DNA of 35,982 nt from Caulobacter vibrioides (GTDB lineage: Bacteria > Pseudomonadota > Alphaproteobacteria > Caulobacterales > Caulobacteraceae): positions 1-35,982 of the forward strand of contig LNIY01000102.1 of assembly GCA_001449105.1 (NCBI GenBank). The letters are read 5' to 3'. How positions within the stretch are numbered: position 1 is the stretch's first letter; every line of letters begins with the position of its first letter. This document shows positions 1-8,403 of the stretch, in pieces. Under the pieces are notes generated by a model. The model saw only the letters and a list, made by a program, of their open reading frames with translations, was not told the DNA's origin and did no database searches. Position numbers and translations under genes: made by a program.

Positions 1-28
1 CAACTGTTCAGGTGGTTCACCAAAAGCG

Positions 29-85
29 GGCGGGGATCTGGCCGGCTTACGGTCTCAGGACCTGGGACCCAACGATCTCCCGCCC
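29..85. other. Imperfect inverted repeat near left edge
   Basis: A GGGCGGG-GATC arm near 29-39 can pair with GATC-TCCCGCCC near 74-85, with one bulged base and a loop of about 34 nt. No gene can be supported in 1-217, so this could be the 3' structure of a gene lying to the left or part of the adjoining palindromic element. Nothing else is evident in this stretch. Confidence 0.25.
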
Positions 86-115
86 GTGACCACTCTCTCA
101 CAGTTCAAATACACA

Positions 116-182
116 GGGACCCAGGGGCAACCGCACTACGCCGGCCCCTGGGTCCCGGCTCTCCGCTACGCTGCGGCCGGGA
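116..182. repeat. REP-like double palindromic element
   Basis: Two perfect hairpins lie side by side. GGGACCCAGGGGC (116-128) pairs with GCCCCTGGGTCCC (144-156), and TCCCGGC (153-159) pairs with GCCGGGA (176-182), with an inner CCGC/GCGG pairing. This pair of stems resembles a dispersed intergenic element that I remember from Caulobacter-type alphaproteobacterial genomes. It sits downstream of the TonB-dependent receptor gene, where such elements commonly lie. The genome-wide copy number cannot be seen from one window. Confidence 0.6.
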
Positions 183-195
183 TGACGATCTATTT

Positions 196-218
196 GGGGA
201 AGGCTTCAAGCCTCCCCC
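196..218 (-). terminator. Hairpin just after the receptor stop codon
   Basis: Reading the minus strand, GGGGAGGCTT and AAGCCTTCCCC form a stem with one bulged T and a very short loop, beginning at the stop codon of the TonB-dependent receptor. There is no U-tract after it. It is therefore a weak intrinsic terminator candidate or a 3' end stabiliser. Confidence 0.4.
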
Positions 219-2356
219 TAGAAATCCACCTGCACCGAGACCCACAGGCGCCGGGGCTCCTGGTTGTTGGTGTATTCCGGCGCGTAGGCCACCGGCGTCC
301 CGTAGGGCAGCTGGCGCACGAAGTCCTTGTTGAACAGGTTGTAGATCGTGGCGTTCAGCGTGACCTGTTCGGTCGCCTTGAACGAGCCGCCCAGGTGGAA
401 CAGGCTGTAGGCCTTGTAGTCGCCCAGGGCGACGCGGGCCGGGCCCTCGCCGCGATAGCGCTCGCTGCGGTACTCGCCGCGAACCCAGGCGTTCACCCGG
501 TCGGTCACCCGCCAGCGCAGGTTGCCGTTGAGCATGTGCTCGGGCGTGTCGGTCAGCTTGCGGCCGGCCTCGGCCCCGCTCTTCTGCTCGCTGTCGGTGA
601 AGGTGTAGTTCAGGCCCGCCGTCCAGCCGTCGGCGAAGCGCCAGCGCGCGGCCGCCTCGACGCCCTGGGTGACGGCTTCGTCGATGTTGATGCTCTGGGC
701 GAAGGTGGCGGCGTTGGGGAAGAAGCCCACGTCGACGCAGCCGGCCGGACGGCCCTGGCCCGAATTGTACTGCGCCTGGTTCAGGCCGAAGGCGCAGTTG
801 GTCACCGGCGGGCCCGAGGCGATCTTGTCCTCGAACTTGTTGTGGAAGACCGTGACGTTGGCGGTGAAGCCGTCCTTGTTGTCGTAGTAGGCGCCGGCCT
901 CGGTGCTGGTGCTGGTTTCAGGCTGCAGGCCCGGCGAGCCCAGCAGCGGCAGGCGGCCTTGCTGGCCGAAGCCCATGATGCCGGAGGCCAGCTGCTCCAG
1001 GCGCGGGGTCTTGAAGCCCTGGCTGACACCGCCCTTGAAGGTCCAGTTCTGGTTGGCGTTCCAGACGAGATACGCGCGCGGGCTGAAGTGGCCGCCGAAC
1101 ACGCTGTGGTCGTCGTGGCGGGCGCCCAGGGTCAGGGCCAGCCCCTCGGTGAAGCGCCACTCGTCCTCGGCGAACACGGCCCATTGCTCGTGCACGAACG
1201 GCTGCGGCGCGACGCCGTCCTTCATCTCGGCGTCCCAGTACTGGCCGCCGATCGTGAAGGTGTGGTTCTTCCAGCGCGAATAGAGCTTGGTGTCGAAGAT
1301 GGTGTTGGTCGACTCCAGGTCGCGGGGCCCGCCGGCGCCGGCCACGCCGTTGGGAATGATCCGGCCGACGGTTTCGGTCTTGGCCTGCGAGAGGTTGCTC
1401 TCGATCTGGCCGAACGGCAGGCGCCAGTTATGGGCCAGGGCGATCTGGCGGCGGTTGAACTCCAGGGCGTCGGCGTAGCCGCCGGCCGTGGTGTTGGTGC
1501 CCATCTGGCCCTGGGCGTTGTCGTACCACTGGGTGGACTCGTCGATGTCGAGCCACAGGTCGTGGTCGGCGTGCGGCGTCAGGGTCAGGCGCGCGCCGAT
1601 GGTGCGCAGCTCGCTCTTGGTGGCGCTGCGGCCGAAGCCGGTGATCGGGGTGTCGACGCCGCCCACGTTCTCGTAGGTCAGCTTCGAGGCTTCGCGGTTC
1701 AGGAAGCTGCCGCGCACGGCCAGGCCCAGCAGATCACGGACGATCGGGCCGTTGGCGTAGAGGTTGCCGCCGTACAGGTTGCCGAACTCGTCGTCGCCCT
1801 GCAGCGTGCCGTCCAGGCTGGCGGTGCCGCTCCACTTGGTCCCGACCTTGCGGGTGATGATGTTGACCACGCCGCCCATGGCGTCCGAGCCGTAGAGGGT
1901 CGAGACCGGGCCGCGCACCACCTCGATGCGCTCGATGGCCGCCACCGGCGGCAGGAAGCTGGTCGAGGTCTCGCCGAAGCCGTTGGGCGTGACGCTGCCG
2001 GCGGTGTTCTGGCGGCGGCCGTCGATCAGGATCAGCGTGTAGTCGCTGCCCATGCCGCGGATGTTGATGTTGAGGCCGCCGGTCTTGCCCACGGCCGAGC
2101 CGACGTCGACGCCTTCGACGTTGGTCAGCACTTCGGCCAGGCTGGCCGCGCGCATCTCCTGCAGCTCCTCGCGCGGCACCACGGTGATGCTGGCCGGAGC
2201 GTTGACCAGCTTCTGCTCGAAGCCGGCGGCGGTGACGACGACGCCGTCCAGGTCGGCCGCGTCCGGCGCGGGCTCGGCGGCCATGGCCGCGCCCGACGAC
2301 AGGGCCAGGGCCGCGACGGACCCCATCAGAACGGTAGCAAACGTGACGCGCGACAT
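218..2356 (-). CDS. TonB-dependent outer-membrane receptor (FepA/CirA-like)
   Basis: A 712-residue outer-membrane active transporter that takes up a ligand with energy from TonB-ExbBD. The ATG at 2356 is preferred because GGAG lies six bases upstream and a signal peptide follows directly (hydrophobic residues 7-24, cleavage near AMA-AEP at 26). A TonB-box-like segment DGVVVTA is at 37-43. The plug domain runs from about 45 to 165, with conserved RGMGSDYTLILIDGRR and VEVVRGP-type motifs (here ERIEVVRGPVSTLYG). The beta-barrel fills the rest and the chain ends in Phe, as usual for barrel proteins. The plug reads most like FepA/CirA catecholate siderophore receptors, but the substrate cannot be fixed from sequence. 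No convincing Fur box was found upstream, and no siderophore or ExbBD genes are nearby. Confidence 0.93.
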   Translation of the reverse strand: MSRVTFATVLMGSVAALALSSGAAMAAEPAPDAADLDGVVVTAAGFEQKLVNAPASITVVPREELQEMRAASLAEVLTNVEGVDVGSAVGKTGGLNINIRGMGSDYTLILIDGRRQNTAGSVTPNGFGETSTSFLPPVAAIERIEVVRGPVSTLYGSDAMGGVVNIITRKVGTKWSGTASLDGTLQGDDEFGNLYGGNLYANGPIVRDLLGLAVRGSFLNREASKLTYENVGGVDTPITGFGRSATKSELRTIGARLTLTPHADHDLWLDIDESTQWYDNAQGQMGTNTTAGGYADALEFNRRQIALAHNWRLPFGQIESNLSQAKTETVGRIIPNGVAGAGGPRDLESTNTIFDTKLYSRWKNHTFTIGGQYWDAEMKDGVAPQPFVHEQWAVFAEDEWRFTEGLALTLGARHDDHSVFGGHFSPRAYLVWNANQNWTFKGGVSQGFKTPRLEQLASGIMGFGQQGRLPLLGSPGLQPETSTSTEAGAYYDNKDGFTANVTVFHNKFEDKIASGPPVTNCAFGLNQAQYNSGQGRPAGCVDVGFFPNAATFAQSINIDEAVTQGVEAAARWRFADGWTAGLNYTFTDSEQKSGAEAGRKLTDTPEHMLNGNLRWRVTDRVNAWVRGEYRSERYRGEGPARVALGDYKAYSLFHLGGSFKATEQVTLNATIYNLFNKDFVRQLPYGTPVAYAPEYTNNQEPRRLWVSVQVDF

Positions 2357-2464
2357 CCCCAACTCCAGCCAAGCTTCTTGCGAGTGAGTGTCGCTATCAG
2401 CCCAGGGAGCCCGGAAGACCAAGCGGTTTGACCGCGTGGAAACGATTTGAAACTCGCCGGAAAC

Positions 2465-2486
2465 GTAGGCGCAAGACTGCGCCCAC
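2465..2486 (-). terminator. Candidate terminator after the FKBP gene
   Basis: GTGGGCGCA and TGCGCCTAC (minus strand) form a nine-pair stem with one G-U pair and a four-base loop. It starts about 30 bp after the FKBP stop codon and is followed by GTTTCC, a very short T-run. It lies between the FKBP gene and the receptor gene, so it would separate their transcripts. Confidence 0.45.
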
Positions 2487-2515
2487 GCTCGAGCGGTTCG
2501 TCAGCTGGCGGAGGA

Positions 2516-3037
2516 TCAGCCCTTGGGGGCGCGCAACTTGCTCTGCAGCACGTCGATCAGCTCGATCTTGAAGACGAGCGTGCTGCCCGGCGGAATGTCG
2601 GCTCCGGCCTGGTTGTCGCCGTAGGCCAGGTCGGCGGGCACGTAGAGCATCCACTCGTCGCCGGGACGCATCAGCTGCATGGCCTCCACCCAGCCGGGGA
2701 TCAGGCCGCGCAGCGGGAACGAGGCCGGCACGCCGCGCTCGTAGGAGCTGTCGAACACGAAGCCGTCGAGGCGCTTGCCCTCGTAGTGGACCTTGACCTC
2801 GTCGATCGGACGCGGGTGCGGGCCGGTCTCCGGGCCCGAGCGGACCACCTTGTACTGCAGGCCGCTGGGCAGGGTGACGACGCCCGGCTCCTTGGCGTTC
2901 TTGGCCAGGAAGTCGGCGCCGGCGGTCTTGGAGGCCGACACCGCCGCCTGCCGCGCGGCCAGATCCTCCTTGGAAGGACCGCACGCCGCCAGCGAAAGAC
3001 CCGCCAGGGCCGCGATGAGAAGGAACCGAGCGCGCAT
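2516..3037 (-). CDS. FKBP-type peptidyl-prolyl isomerase, lipoprotein
   Basis: A 173-residue periplasmic or membrane-anchored prolyl isomerase, which speeds cis-trans isomerisation at proline bonds during protein folding. The start at 3037 gives a lipoprotein signal: RAR, then a hydrophobic stretch, then lipobox LAAC with the Cys at about 18. A more upstream ATG (3097) would bury this signal, so it was not used. The FKBP domain occupies about residues 50-165. VHYEG, FDSS, GLIPGW, PADLAYGD and LVFKIELIDV correspond to the conserved active-site strands and aromatic residues of FKBP, and the fold looks complete. No dimerisation domain of the FkpA/Mip type is visible: only a short charged linker (about 20-45) precedes the FKBP domain. 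A GGAAA motif precedes the start. Confidence 0.92.
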   Translation of the reverse strand: MRARFLLIAALAGLSLAACGPSKEDLAARQAAVSASKTAGADFLAKNAKEPGVVTLPSGLQYKVVRSGPETGPHPRPIDEVKVHYEGKRLDGFVFDSSYERGVPASFPLRGLIPGWVEAMQLMRPGDEWMLYVPADLAYGDNQAGADIPPGSTLVFKIELIDVLQSKLRAPKG

Positions 3038-3126
3038 GAAAGTGTTTCCGATGGCCAAATCCGCGTCCTGAGCTAGCAGGCCTGGCGCGAACATCAATCA
3101 TTCCGTTGTTGGAACGCATTACCGAC

Positions 3127-3145
3127 ACCGTTGTCACGCAACGGT
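3127..3145. promoter_or_regulatory. Perfect inverted repeat upstream of galU
   Basis: ACCGTTG (3127-3133) and CAACGGT (3139-3145) are perfect inverted half-sites around TCACG. They lie about 65 bp before the galU start, in the divergent region between the FKBP gene and galU. The size and symmetry suit a dimeric transcription-factor site. The regulator is unknown. Confidence 0.35.
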
Positions 3146-3209
3146 GGTGGCGCGCCCGGGGGGCACGCTCTAGAACCCTGTTCATCCGAGACACAGACAC
3201 GAGGTGCTC

Positions 3210-4079
3210 ATGAAACCCGTCCGCAAGGCCGTCCTTCCCGTCGCCGGCTTGGGCACCCGCGTGCTGCCCGGGACGAAGTCGACGCCGAAGGAGCTCCTCA
3301 ACGTCGTGGACCGGCCGATCCTGTCCTACATCGTCGAGGAAGGCCGCGCCGCCGGCATCGAGCACTTCGTCTTCGTCACGGGTCGGAGCAAGGGCGCGAT
3401 CGAGGACTATTTCGATCACCAGATCGAGCTGGAGATGCAGCTCGAGGCCAAGGGCAAGCTCGACATCCTCAAGCAGCTGCGCGACGAGCTGCCCAAGCCG
3501 GGCGAGATGAGCTTCGTGCGCCAGATGGCCCCGCTGGGCCTGGGCCACGCGGTGTGGTGCGCCCGCGACATCATCGGCGACGAGCCGTTCGCGGTGCTGC
3601 TGCCCGACGTCATCGTCGACGCGCCCAAGTCGGCCCTGAGCCAGCTGATCGAGGTCTATGACCAGGTCGGCGGCGGCAACGTCGTCGGCGTCGAGGAAGT
3701 GCCCGAGAGCGAGACCCACAAGTACGGCGTCGTCGCCCCCAGCAAGGTCGAGGGGCGCCTGGCCACCATGAGCGGCATGGTCGAGAAGCCCGCCAAGGGC
3801 ACGGCCCCGTCGAACTGGGCCATCGCCGGCCGCTACATCCTGCAGCCCGAAATCTTCGACCTGCTGGCCGACCAGGAAAAGGGCGCCGGCAACGAGATCC
3901 AGCTGACCGACTCCATGGCCAAGCTGATGCAGGACCAGGCCTTCCACGCCTATGTCTACGAAGGCGACACCCACGACTGCGGCGACAAGATCGGCCTGCT
4001 GAAGGCCAATGTCGCCCTGGCGCTGAAGCGTCCCGACCTCGGCGAGGCGGCCCGCAAGGCGATCTCGGCGCTGCTGTAG
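3210..4079 (+). CDS. galU: UTP-glucose-1-phosphate uridylyltransferase
   Basis: Makes UDP-glucose from UTP and glucose-1-phosphate, the precursor for UDP-sugars used in envelope glycans. The protein has 289 residues, the normal length for bacterial GalU. The nucleotide-binding signature is at the N-terminus (GLGTR at 13-17, followed by PGTKSTPKE), and the sugar-binding region contains MVEKP and NWAIAGRY. The ATG at 3210 is chosen over the GTG at 3204 because GAGG (3201-3204) gives a well-placed ribosome site. It is transcribed away from the FKBP gene and ends at a palindromic element and a strong terminator. It shares the glucose-1-phosphate substrate with RfbF (16178-16960), so the two enzymes compete at one branch point. 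Confidence 0.96.
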   Translation: MKPVRKAVLPVAGLGTRVLPGTKSTPKELLNVVDRPILSYIVEEGRAAGIEHFVFVTGRSKGAIEDYFDHQIELEMQLEAKGKLDILKQLRDELPKPGEMSFVRQMAPLGLGHAVWCARDIIGDEPFAVLLPDVIVDAPKSALSQLIEVYDQVGGGNVVGVEEVPESETHKYGVVAPSKVEGRLATMSGMVEKPAKGTAPSNWAIAGRYILQPEIFDLLADQEKGAGNEIQLTDSMAKLMQDQAFHAYVYEGDTHDCGDKIGLLKANVALALKRPDLGEAARKAISALL

Positions 4080-4087
4080 CAACCGGT

Positions 4088-4172
4088 GAAAACCTCGCCC
4101 TTCGACAAGCTCAGGGTGAGGTTTTCAGCTTAGCCGCCGCATCCATGGTCTTCATCCTGAGCTTGTCGAAGG
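4088..4172. repeat. Dispersed palindromic element with 17-bp inverted repeat
   Basis: CCTTCGACAAGCTCAGG (4099-4115) recurs exactly in inverse orientation at 4156-4172. The first copy is nested in another hairpin, GAAAACCTC (4088-4096) with GAGGTTTTC (4118-4126). I recall this CTTCGACAAGCTCAGG-type element as a common intergenic repeat in several high-GC proteobacterial genomes. It lies between two convergent genes, a typical position for REP-like elements. Confidence 0.7.
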
Positions 4173-4197
4173 ACGAGGACCACGCACGGCAAAACAA

Positions 4198-4237
4198 AAG
4201 GGCCCCTCTCCGCGCGGAGAGGGGCCCTTCTTTGTTC
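4198..4237. terminator. Bidirectional intrinsic terminator between galU and ilvA
   Basis: The 32-bp segment 4198-4229 is a perfect palindrome: AAGGGCCCCTCTCCGC pairs with its complement. It is preceded by AAAACAAA and followed by CTTTGTT, so each strand has a modest U-rich tail. It would terminate galU from the left and the convergent threonine ammonia-lyase gene from the right. Confidence 0.88.
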
Positions 4238-4253
4238 GGCGCTCGAAAGCCGA

Positions 4254-5456
4254 CTACACCGTGCGCGGCGGGTAGCCGTGCTCGCGCAGGGCGTCGATGA
4301 CTTCCTGGGTGTGCTGGGCGTCGCGGGTCTCGATGGTGATGTCGAACTCCGCGCCCTTGGCCGGCACGTCCAGCGCCAGGCGGTTGTGGTTCACCTCGAT
4401 GATGTTGGCGCCCATGGTCCCGATCACGCTGGCCACGGTCGACAGCAGGCCCGGGCGGTCGTCGCCGACGATGCGCAAGCTGACCAGGCGCTGGGCGCGC
4501 ACCAGCTCGCGGGTCAGCACCGAGGCCAGCAGGCGGGTGTCGATGTTGCCGCCGCAGAGGATCAGGCCGCACTTCTTGCCGCGGAAGCGTTCCGGATAGG
4601 CCAGCAGGGCCGCCAGCGAGGCCGCGCCCGCGCCTTCGGCGATGGTCTTCTCGACGTTGCAGTACAGCGATACGGCCTGCTCCAGGTGCGGCTCTTCCAG
4701 CAGCAGCACGTCGTCGATCAGAGGCCGGGCGACGGCGTAGGTCAGCTCGCCGACCTGCTTGACTGCGACGCCCTCGGCAATGGTCTGGCCGCCGCAATGG
4801 GCCTGCACGCCGCGCATCTTGGCGGTGAACGAGGGGTACATGGCCGGCTCGCAGCCGACGATGCGGATGTCGGGCTTCACGGCCTTGGCCGCGGTGGCCA
4901 CGCCGCTGATCAGGCCGCCGCCGCCGATCGGCACCGGCAGGATCTCCAGGTCCGGCGCGTCTTCCAGCATCTCAAGGGCGATCGTGCCCTGGCCGGCCAT
5001 GATGTCGTAGTCGTCGAACGGATGGACGAAGGTCAGGTCCTGCTCGGCGCACAGCTTGCGGGCGTGGGCGTTGGCGTCGTCGTAGGTCTCGCCCTCGATG
5101 ACCACGGTGGCCCCGAAGTCGCGGGTGTGCTGCACCTTCACGAAGGGGGTGGTCTTGGGCATGACGATGGTGGCGGGCACGCCCAGGCGGGCGGCGTGAT
5201 AGGCCAGGCCCTGGGCGTGGTTGCCGGCGCTGGCGGCGATGACGCCCCGCTGCTTCTCGACGTCGGACAGCAGCAGCAGCTTGTTGAGCGCGCCGCGCTC
5301 CTTGTAGGCCGCCGTGAACTGCAGGTTCTCGAACTTCACCCACACCTCGGCGCCGGTAATCTTCGAGAGCGTCCGCGAAAAACGGCACGGCGTGCGCTCG
5401 ATGTGGCCGGAAAGGCGGGCCGCGGCGGCGCGGATGGCGGTGATGTCGAGGGACAT
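4254..5456 (-). CDS. ilvA: Threonine ammonia-lyase with C-terminal ACT domain
   Basis: A PLP enzyme that deaminates threonine to 2-oxobutanoate, the first step towards isoleucine or of threonine catabolism. It has 400 residues. The catalytic lysine is K52 in AAYKERGA, and the phosphate-binding glycine loop is PIGGGGLISG at about 176. One ACT domain follows from about residue 320 (RLVSLRIVGDDRPGLLSTV), which suggests allosteric control by an amino acid. The single ACT domain and the length match the shorter ilvA/tdcB-like form rather than the long biosynthetic E. coli IlvA with two ACT-like domains. The ATG at 5456 starts at MSLDITAIR, where homology to the family begins. No strong Shine-Dalgarno is visible. 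It is the last gene of the minus-strand run and shows no functional link to the glycan genes upstream. Confidence 0.93.
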   Translation of the reverse strand: MSLDITAIRAAAARLSGHIERTPCRFSRTLSKITGAEVWVKFENLQFTAAYKERGALNKLLLLSDVEKQRGVIAASAGNHAQGLAYHAARLGVPATIVMPKTTPFVKVQHTRDFGATVVIEGETYDDANAHARKLCAEQDLTFVHPFDDYDIMAGQGTIALEMLEDAPDLEILPVPIGGGGLISGVATAAKAVKPDIRIVGCEPAMYPSFTAKMRGVQAHCGGQTIAEGVAVKQVGELTYAVARPLIDDVLLLEEPHLEQAVSLYCNVEKTIAEGAGAASLAALLAYPERFRGKKCGLILCGGNIDTRLLASVLTRELVRAQRLVSLRIVGDDRPGLLSTVASVIGTMGANIIEVNHNRLALDVPAKGAEFDITIETRDAQHTQEVIDALREHGYPPRTV

Positions 5457-5578
5457 GGAGACGGTCGCAGCACTCTGACGCGGCCGGGAACGGGCCGTGG
5501 CAGGGCCTCTAACATGGAGAAGCGCCGCGATCACGCCTCGAAAGCCGGGATCGCCACGGGCCGCCCGGCGGGTCCGTC

Positions 5579-5603
5579 GGGCCGCGGAGAGTATCCGCGG
5601 CCC
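5579..5603 (-). terminator. Hairpin after the GT2 gene
   Basis: GGGCCGCGGA (5579-5588) and TCCGCGGCCC (5594-5603) form a perfect 10-bp stem with a five-base loop. It begins just beyond the stop codon of the GT2 gene on the minus strand. There is no U-tract. It could end the glycan transcript before ilvA or protect its 3' end. Confidence 0.45.
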
Positions 5604-5609
5604 GGGAGC

Positions 5610-6854
5610 CTAGATCGGCGCGGCTTCGCCGCCGAACGCGTCGCCGCGGCGACCGCGCAGCGGGTAGACCCCGAAGGTGGCTTCGTGGATCTTGTGCGCG
5701 CCCTTGTGCGAGGCCTGCAGGCCCAGCTTCTCGTACTTCTCGTGCGCGGCGCCCAGCACGCTGCGCTGCAGGTTGCGCAGGTACTCGATCTTCCAGGCCG
5801 AGGAGACGGCCATGGAGTTGAACACGTCCACCGCGGACTCGAAGTAGTGCGAGACGATGTGGTCGTCGAAGCGGTGCACGACCTGGCGGATCTCGGCCAC
5901 GTCGGTCTTCAGCAGGTAACGGAAGCCGATCACGTTGCGGATGCTGTGGTCGCATTCCCGGATGGTCTGTTCGATGAAGAAGAACAGCAGGAAGTGCGAC
6001 AGCAGCGTGCCGTGGACGCGCAGGCTGTCCTTGTCGACCTCGTCCTCCAGCGACGCCCCGAAGGCCGCGACGGGCACCCGGGTCTTGTCGGCGCAGGCCT
6101 GGATCAGGCGGGCCAGCCCCAGGGACTGGTGGTAGAACTGCACGCCCGCCGGCGCCTGCTTCTGCAGCTTGACCTGCTCTTCGAGACGCTCGTTCAGGGT
6201 GAACCCCACGATCGGCAGCGACAGGAACAGGGCCGGCTGATCGCGCAGGGCCGCGAAGAAGGTGAAGGTGTGCGAATAGACCGTGGCGATCGCGGTCAGC
6301 CGGTGCTCCTCGTGGAACGCCACCACCGGATCGGTCTTGAACACCAGGCACGGGAAGGTGGTCGTCGAGGTCACGAACCCGAAGTCGTAGAACAGGTCCT
6401 CGGTGCGGTCGTAGACCACCGACTCCGACGTCGAGTTGAGCGCCAGGAAGTCACGGTTCTGCGTGACCTTGAGGATCTGCGGGTTCAGCAGGATGAAGCC
6501 GTACTTGCCGCCCTCGATCACCTTGAGGATGTGGGCGATCGAGTCCTGCGAGACGATGTCGTCGTTGCCCAGCAGCCAGGTGTATTCGGTGCCGACGCTG
6601 CCGACCGCCGACAGGAAGGACAGTTCGGCGTTGCCGCACTTTTCCTTCTGCATGCGGAACAGGAAGTTCGGCTTCTTCAGATAGGGTTCGATGACCCAGG
6701 CGATGTCCTCGGTCGAATAGTCGTCGACCACCAGCACCCGAACCGCCTCGTCGGCGTCGGCGTGCTTGATGGCCGCGAAGATCGACTTCAGCAGCCGCGA
6801 CAGCGCCTTGGGTCGATTGTAGTTCGGGATCACAATTGTAAGACGCGAGCTCAT
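5610..6854 (-). CDS. Family 2 (GT-A) glycosyltransferase
   Basis: A predicted cytoplasmic glycosyltransferase that transfers a sugar from a nucleotide donor to a growing glycan. It has 414 residues. The GT2 domain occupies about 1-220. It opens with LTIVIPNYNRP (5-15), has VVDDYSTED at 42-50 for nucleotide binding, and LLGNDDIVS at 94-102, in which N97-D98-D99 stand in for the usual DxD metal-binding motif. The remaining roughly 190 residues have no family I recognise. They are rich in His and aromatic residues and may bind the acceptor. The start at 6854 is preceded by GAGGA at good spacing. It lies 61 bp after a GT-B-like gene on the same strand and probably shares its transcript. Donor and acceptor cannot be told from sequence. 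Confidence 0.88.
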   Translation of the reverse strand: MSSRLTIVIPNYNRPKALSRLLKSIFAAIKHADADEAVRVLVVDDYSTEDIAWVIEPYLKKPNFLFRMQKEKCGNAELSFLSAVGSVGTEYTWLLGNDDIVSQDSIAHILKVIEGGKYGFILLNPQILKVTQNRDFLALNSTSESVVYDRTEDLFYDFGFVTSTTTFPCLVFKTDPVVAFHEEHRLTAIATVYSHTFTFFAALRDQPALFLSLPIVGFTLNERLEEQVKLQKQAPAGVQFYHQSLGLARLIQACADKTRVPVAAFGASLEDEVDKDSLRVHGTLLSHFLLFFFIEQTIRECDHSIRNVIGFRYLLKTDVAEIRQVVHRFDDHIVSHYFESAVDVFNSMAVSSAWKIEYLRNLQRSVLGAAHEKYEKLGLQASHKGAHKIHEATFGVYPLRGRRGDAFGGEAAPI

Positions 6855-6915
6855 CCACAATCCTCGAGACGATGACGGCGCTGGCCGATGACGCAGGAAC
6901 GGAGAATCCCGGGGC

Positions 6916-8343
6916 TCATCGTCCCAGGATTTTCCGTATCAGGGTCACGACCGCTCGCAGCGGCGCGGTGATGCGCCACGAGGTGCTCGTACGAAGCGCA
7001 CGCACTTCCAAGGCCAGGGCCTCGGCCGAGGGATCGCGCAGGGCCGCGATCCGGGGCCCTTCGATCCGCGACATGTGCTCGCGGATTTCCCGCAGGTCGG
7101 CGTTCTGGCTACGGATGATGTCGAGCTGTTCGGACAGCACCCGGGTAGTCAGATGGTCGACGGCCGGCACGACTTCCTTGGTCGCGCTTTCGGTTTCCTC
7201 GACCAGGACGGTCTCGCCCTCGCGGAAGCCCGCCAGACGCAGGCCGAGCGGATCGAAGAACACCAGGCGAGGCTCGAACGGATAGGAGATCGTGCCCGAG
7301 TACGGACGCCGGGCGACCATGCTCTGCATCCGCGCGGCCAGTTCGGCGACGCGCTCGGGAACCAGCTCGAACGAGGCGCGAACATTGTCCGTCGCCTTCT
7401 GGACCGTGCTCTTGGCGCGTTCGAGGCCGTTGGCCTCGCCCTTCACGCAGGAGCCGTCCTGGCCGAGCTCGAAGCCGGCCAGCGGCGAGCCGCTGAAGTG
7501 CTCGTTCGGCATGAAGACGACCGGGCAGCCGCACAGCGTGGCCTCGGTGGCCAGGGCGGTGTCCTCGTAGCAGTAGAAGGCTTCCGACCGCCAGAAGATC
7601 TCCCGAACCTCCTCGCGCGACATGTCCTTGCTGTGCAGGATCTCGACGCTGTCGGGCGGCACGTCCTGCGGACGGCAGCCCAGGAAGCGCTGGTACTTGC
7701 CGGCGTAGAAGCAGGTGCCGGACCGGCGGCCCCACGCCCCGCGCTGGTTGAAGAACTCGAGGTCCGAGGTGCAGACGTAGAGCGTGTCCTGGATGCCGAC
7801 GTGGTCGGCCAGCATCTTGCTGTACGCGAAGGCGAAGTCTTCCTTCTGCTCGTACTTCGGCGCCAGCAGACCCGGATAGTTCAGAATGTAGCGCGCGAAG
7901 AACGGCGCATTGAACGGGTTATCGAACACCTCAGGATAGATCACGATCGGGGTGATCTTCTTGTCGTGATAGTAGTTGATCACGTCCTGAGTGAGGAGCG
8001 GCGCATTCATGCCGCCGGGAAACTCGCCCGTCTTCTGGATCTTGGCATAGGACGGCAGGATGCCGCGCTGATCACTTTCCGGCGGATAGTGGAGAATGAA
8101 TGCGTTCTCGCCGATCGAATTCAGATAGTGGCAGAGAACGTGAAGAACCGTGATGCCCGCCGAAATTCGGGTGTAGGGCGGCGTCACGATATAGAAGGGA
8201 TGGCGCGCCTGGGGAATGATCGAGTTCTTTTCGGCGGTCACCGTCGCCGAGCTCACTTCACTCGAACCGATTTTATCAGGGGACGGACCCGTCGAAGCGA
8301 CCGTGTCCTTTTGCCTCGCTGTAGAAGATACGCTTTTCGCCAT
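6916..8343 (-). CDS. GT-B-like glycosyltransferase with C-terminal coiled-coil tail
   Basis: A 475-residue protein that looks like a GT-B fold glycosyltransferase. After a polar, low-complexity N-terminus (1-47) comes FYIVTPPYTRISAGITVLHVL, a pattern it shares with the protein at 10371-11492. The donor-binding half contains YEDTALATEATLCGCPVVFMPN, in which the Glu-containing helix before a G-C-P-V strand is typical of GT4-like enzymes. The last 80 residues are a heptad-like helix (EQLDIIRSQNADLREIREH) followed by RTSTSWRITAPLR, a tail I recall from polysaccharide-assembly transferases and methyltransferases. The start at 8343 is chosen because GGGGG lies five bases upstream and the next upstream Met has no ribosome site. 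The sugar transferred is unknown. Confidence 0.72.
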   Translation of the reverse strand: MAKSVSSTARQKDTVASTGPSPDKIGSSEVSSATVTAEKNSIIPQARHPFYIVTPPYTRISAGITVLHVLCHYLNSIGENAFILHYPPESDQRGILPSYAKIQKTGEFPGGMNAPLLTQDVINYYHDKKITPIVIYPEVFDNPFNAPFFARYILNYPGLLAPKYEQKEDFAFAYSKMLADHVGIQDTLYVCTSDLEFFNQRGAWGRRSGTCFYAGKYQRFLGCRPQDVPPDSVEILHSKDMSREEVREIFWRSEAFYCYEDTALATEATLCGCPVVFMPNEHFSGSPLAGFELGQDGSCVKGEANGLERAKSTVQKATDNVRASFELVPERVAELAARMQSMVARRPYSGTISYPFEPRLVFFDPLGLRLAGFREGETVLVEETESATKEVVPAVDHLTTRVLSEQLDIIRSQNADLREIREHMSRIEGPRIAALRDPSAEALALEVRALRTSTSWRITAPLRAVVTLIRKILGR

Positions 8344-8403
8344 TTTTCCCCCAGGGGCGTGACTGCCTCGGCGACTCATATATTGCCCACAGAGCACAAT
8401 TCC

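Noticed and set aside
1..217. tRNA or small RNA gene in the left edge
   Set aside because: The stems fit a palindromic repeat, and no cloverleaf with anticodon and T-loop can be drawn.
86..2431. Very long open frames antisense to the receptor, ilvA/GT2 and rfbG/rfbH genes
   Set aside because: Their translations are low-complexity Gly/Ala/Arg/Val/Asp/His mixtures without motifs. They arise because high-GC genes rarely contain stops on the other strand.
2357..2515. Fur box or cobalamin riboswitch ahead of the TonB-dependent receptor
   Set aside because: No Fur-like palindrome and no B12-box-like sequence could be seen; only a GC hairpin is present.
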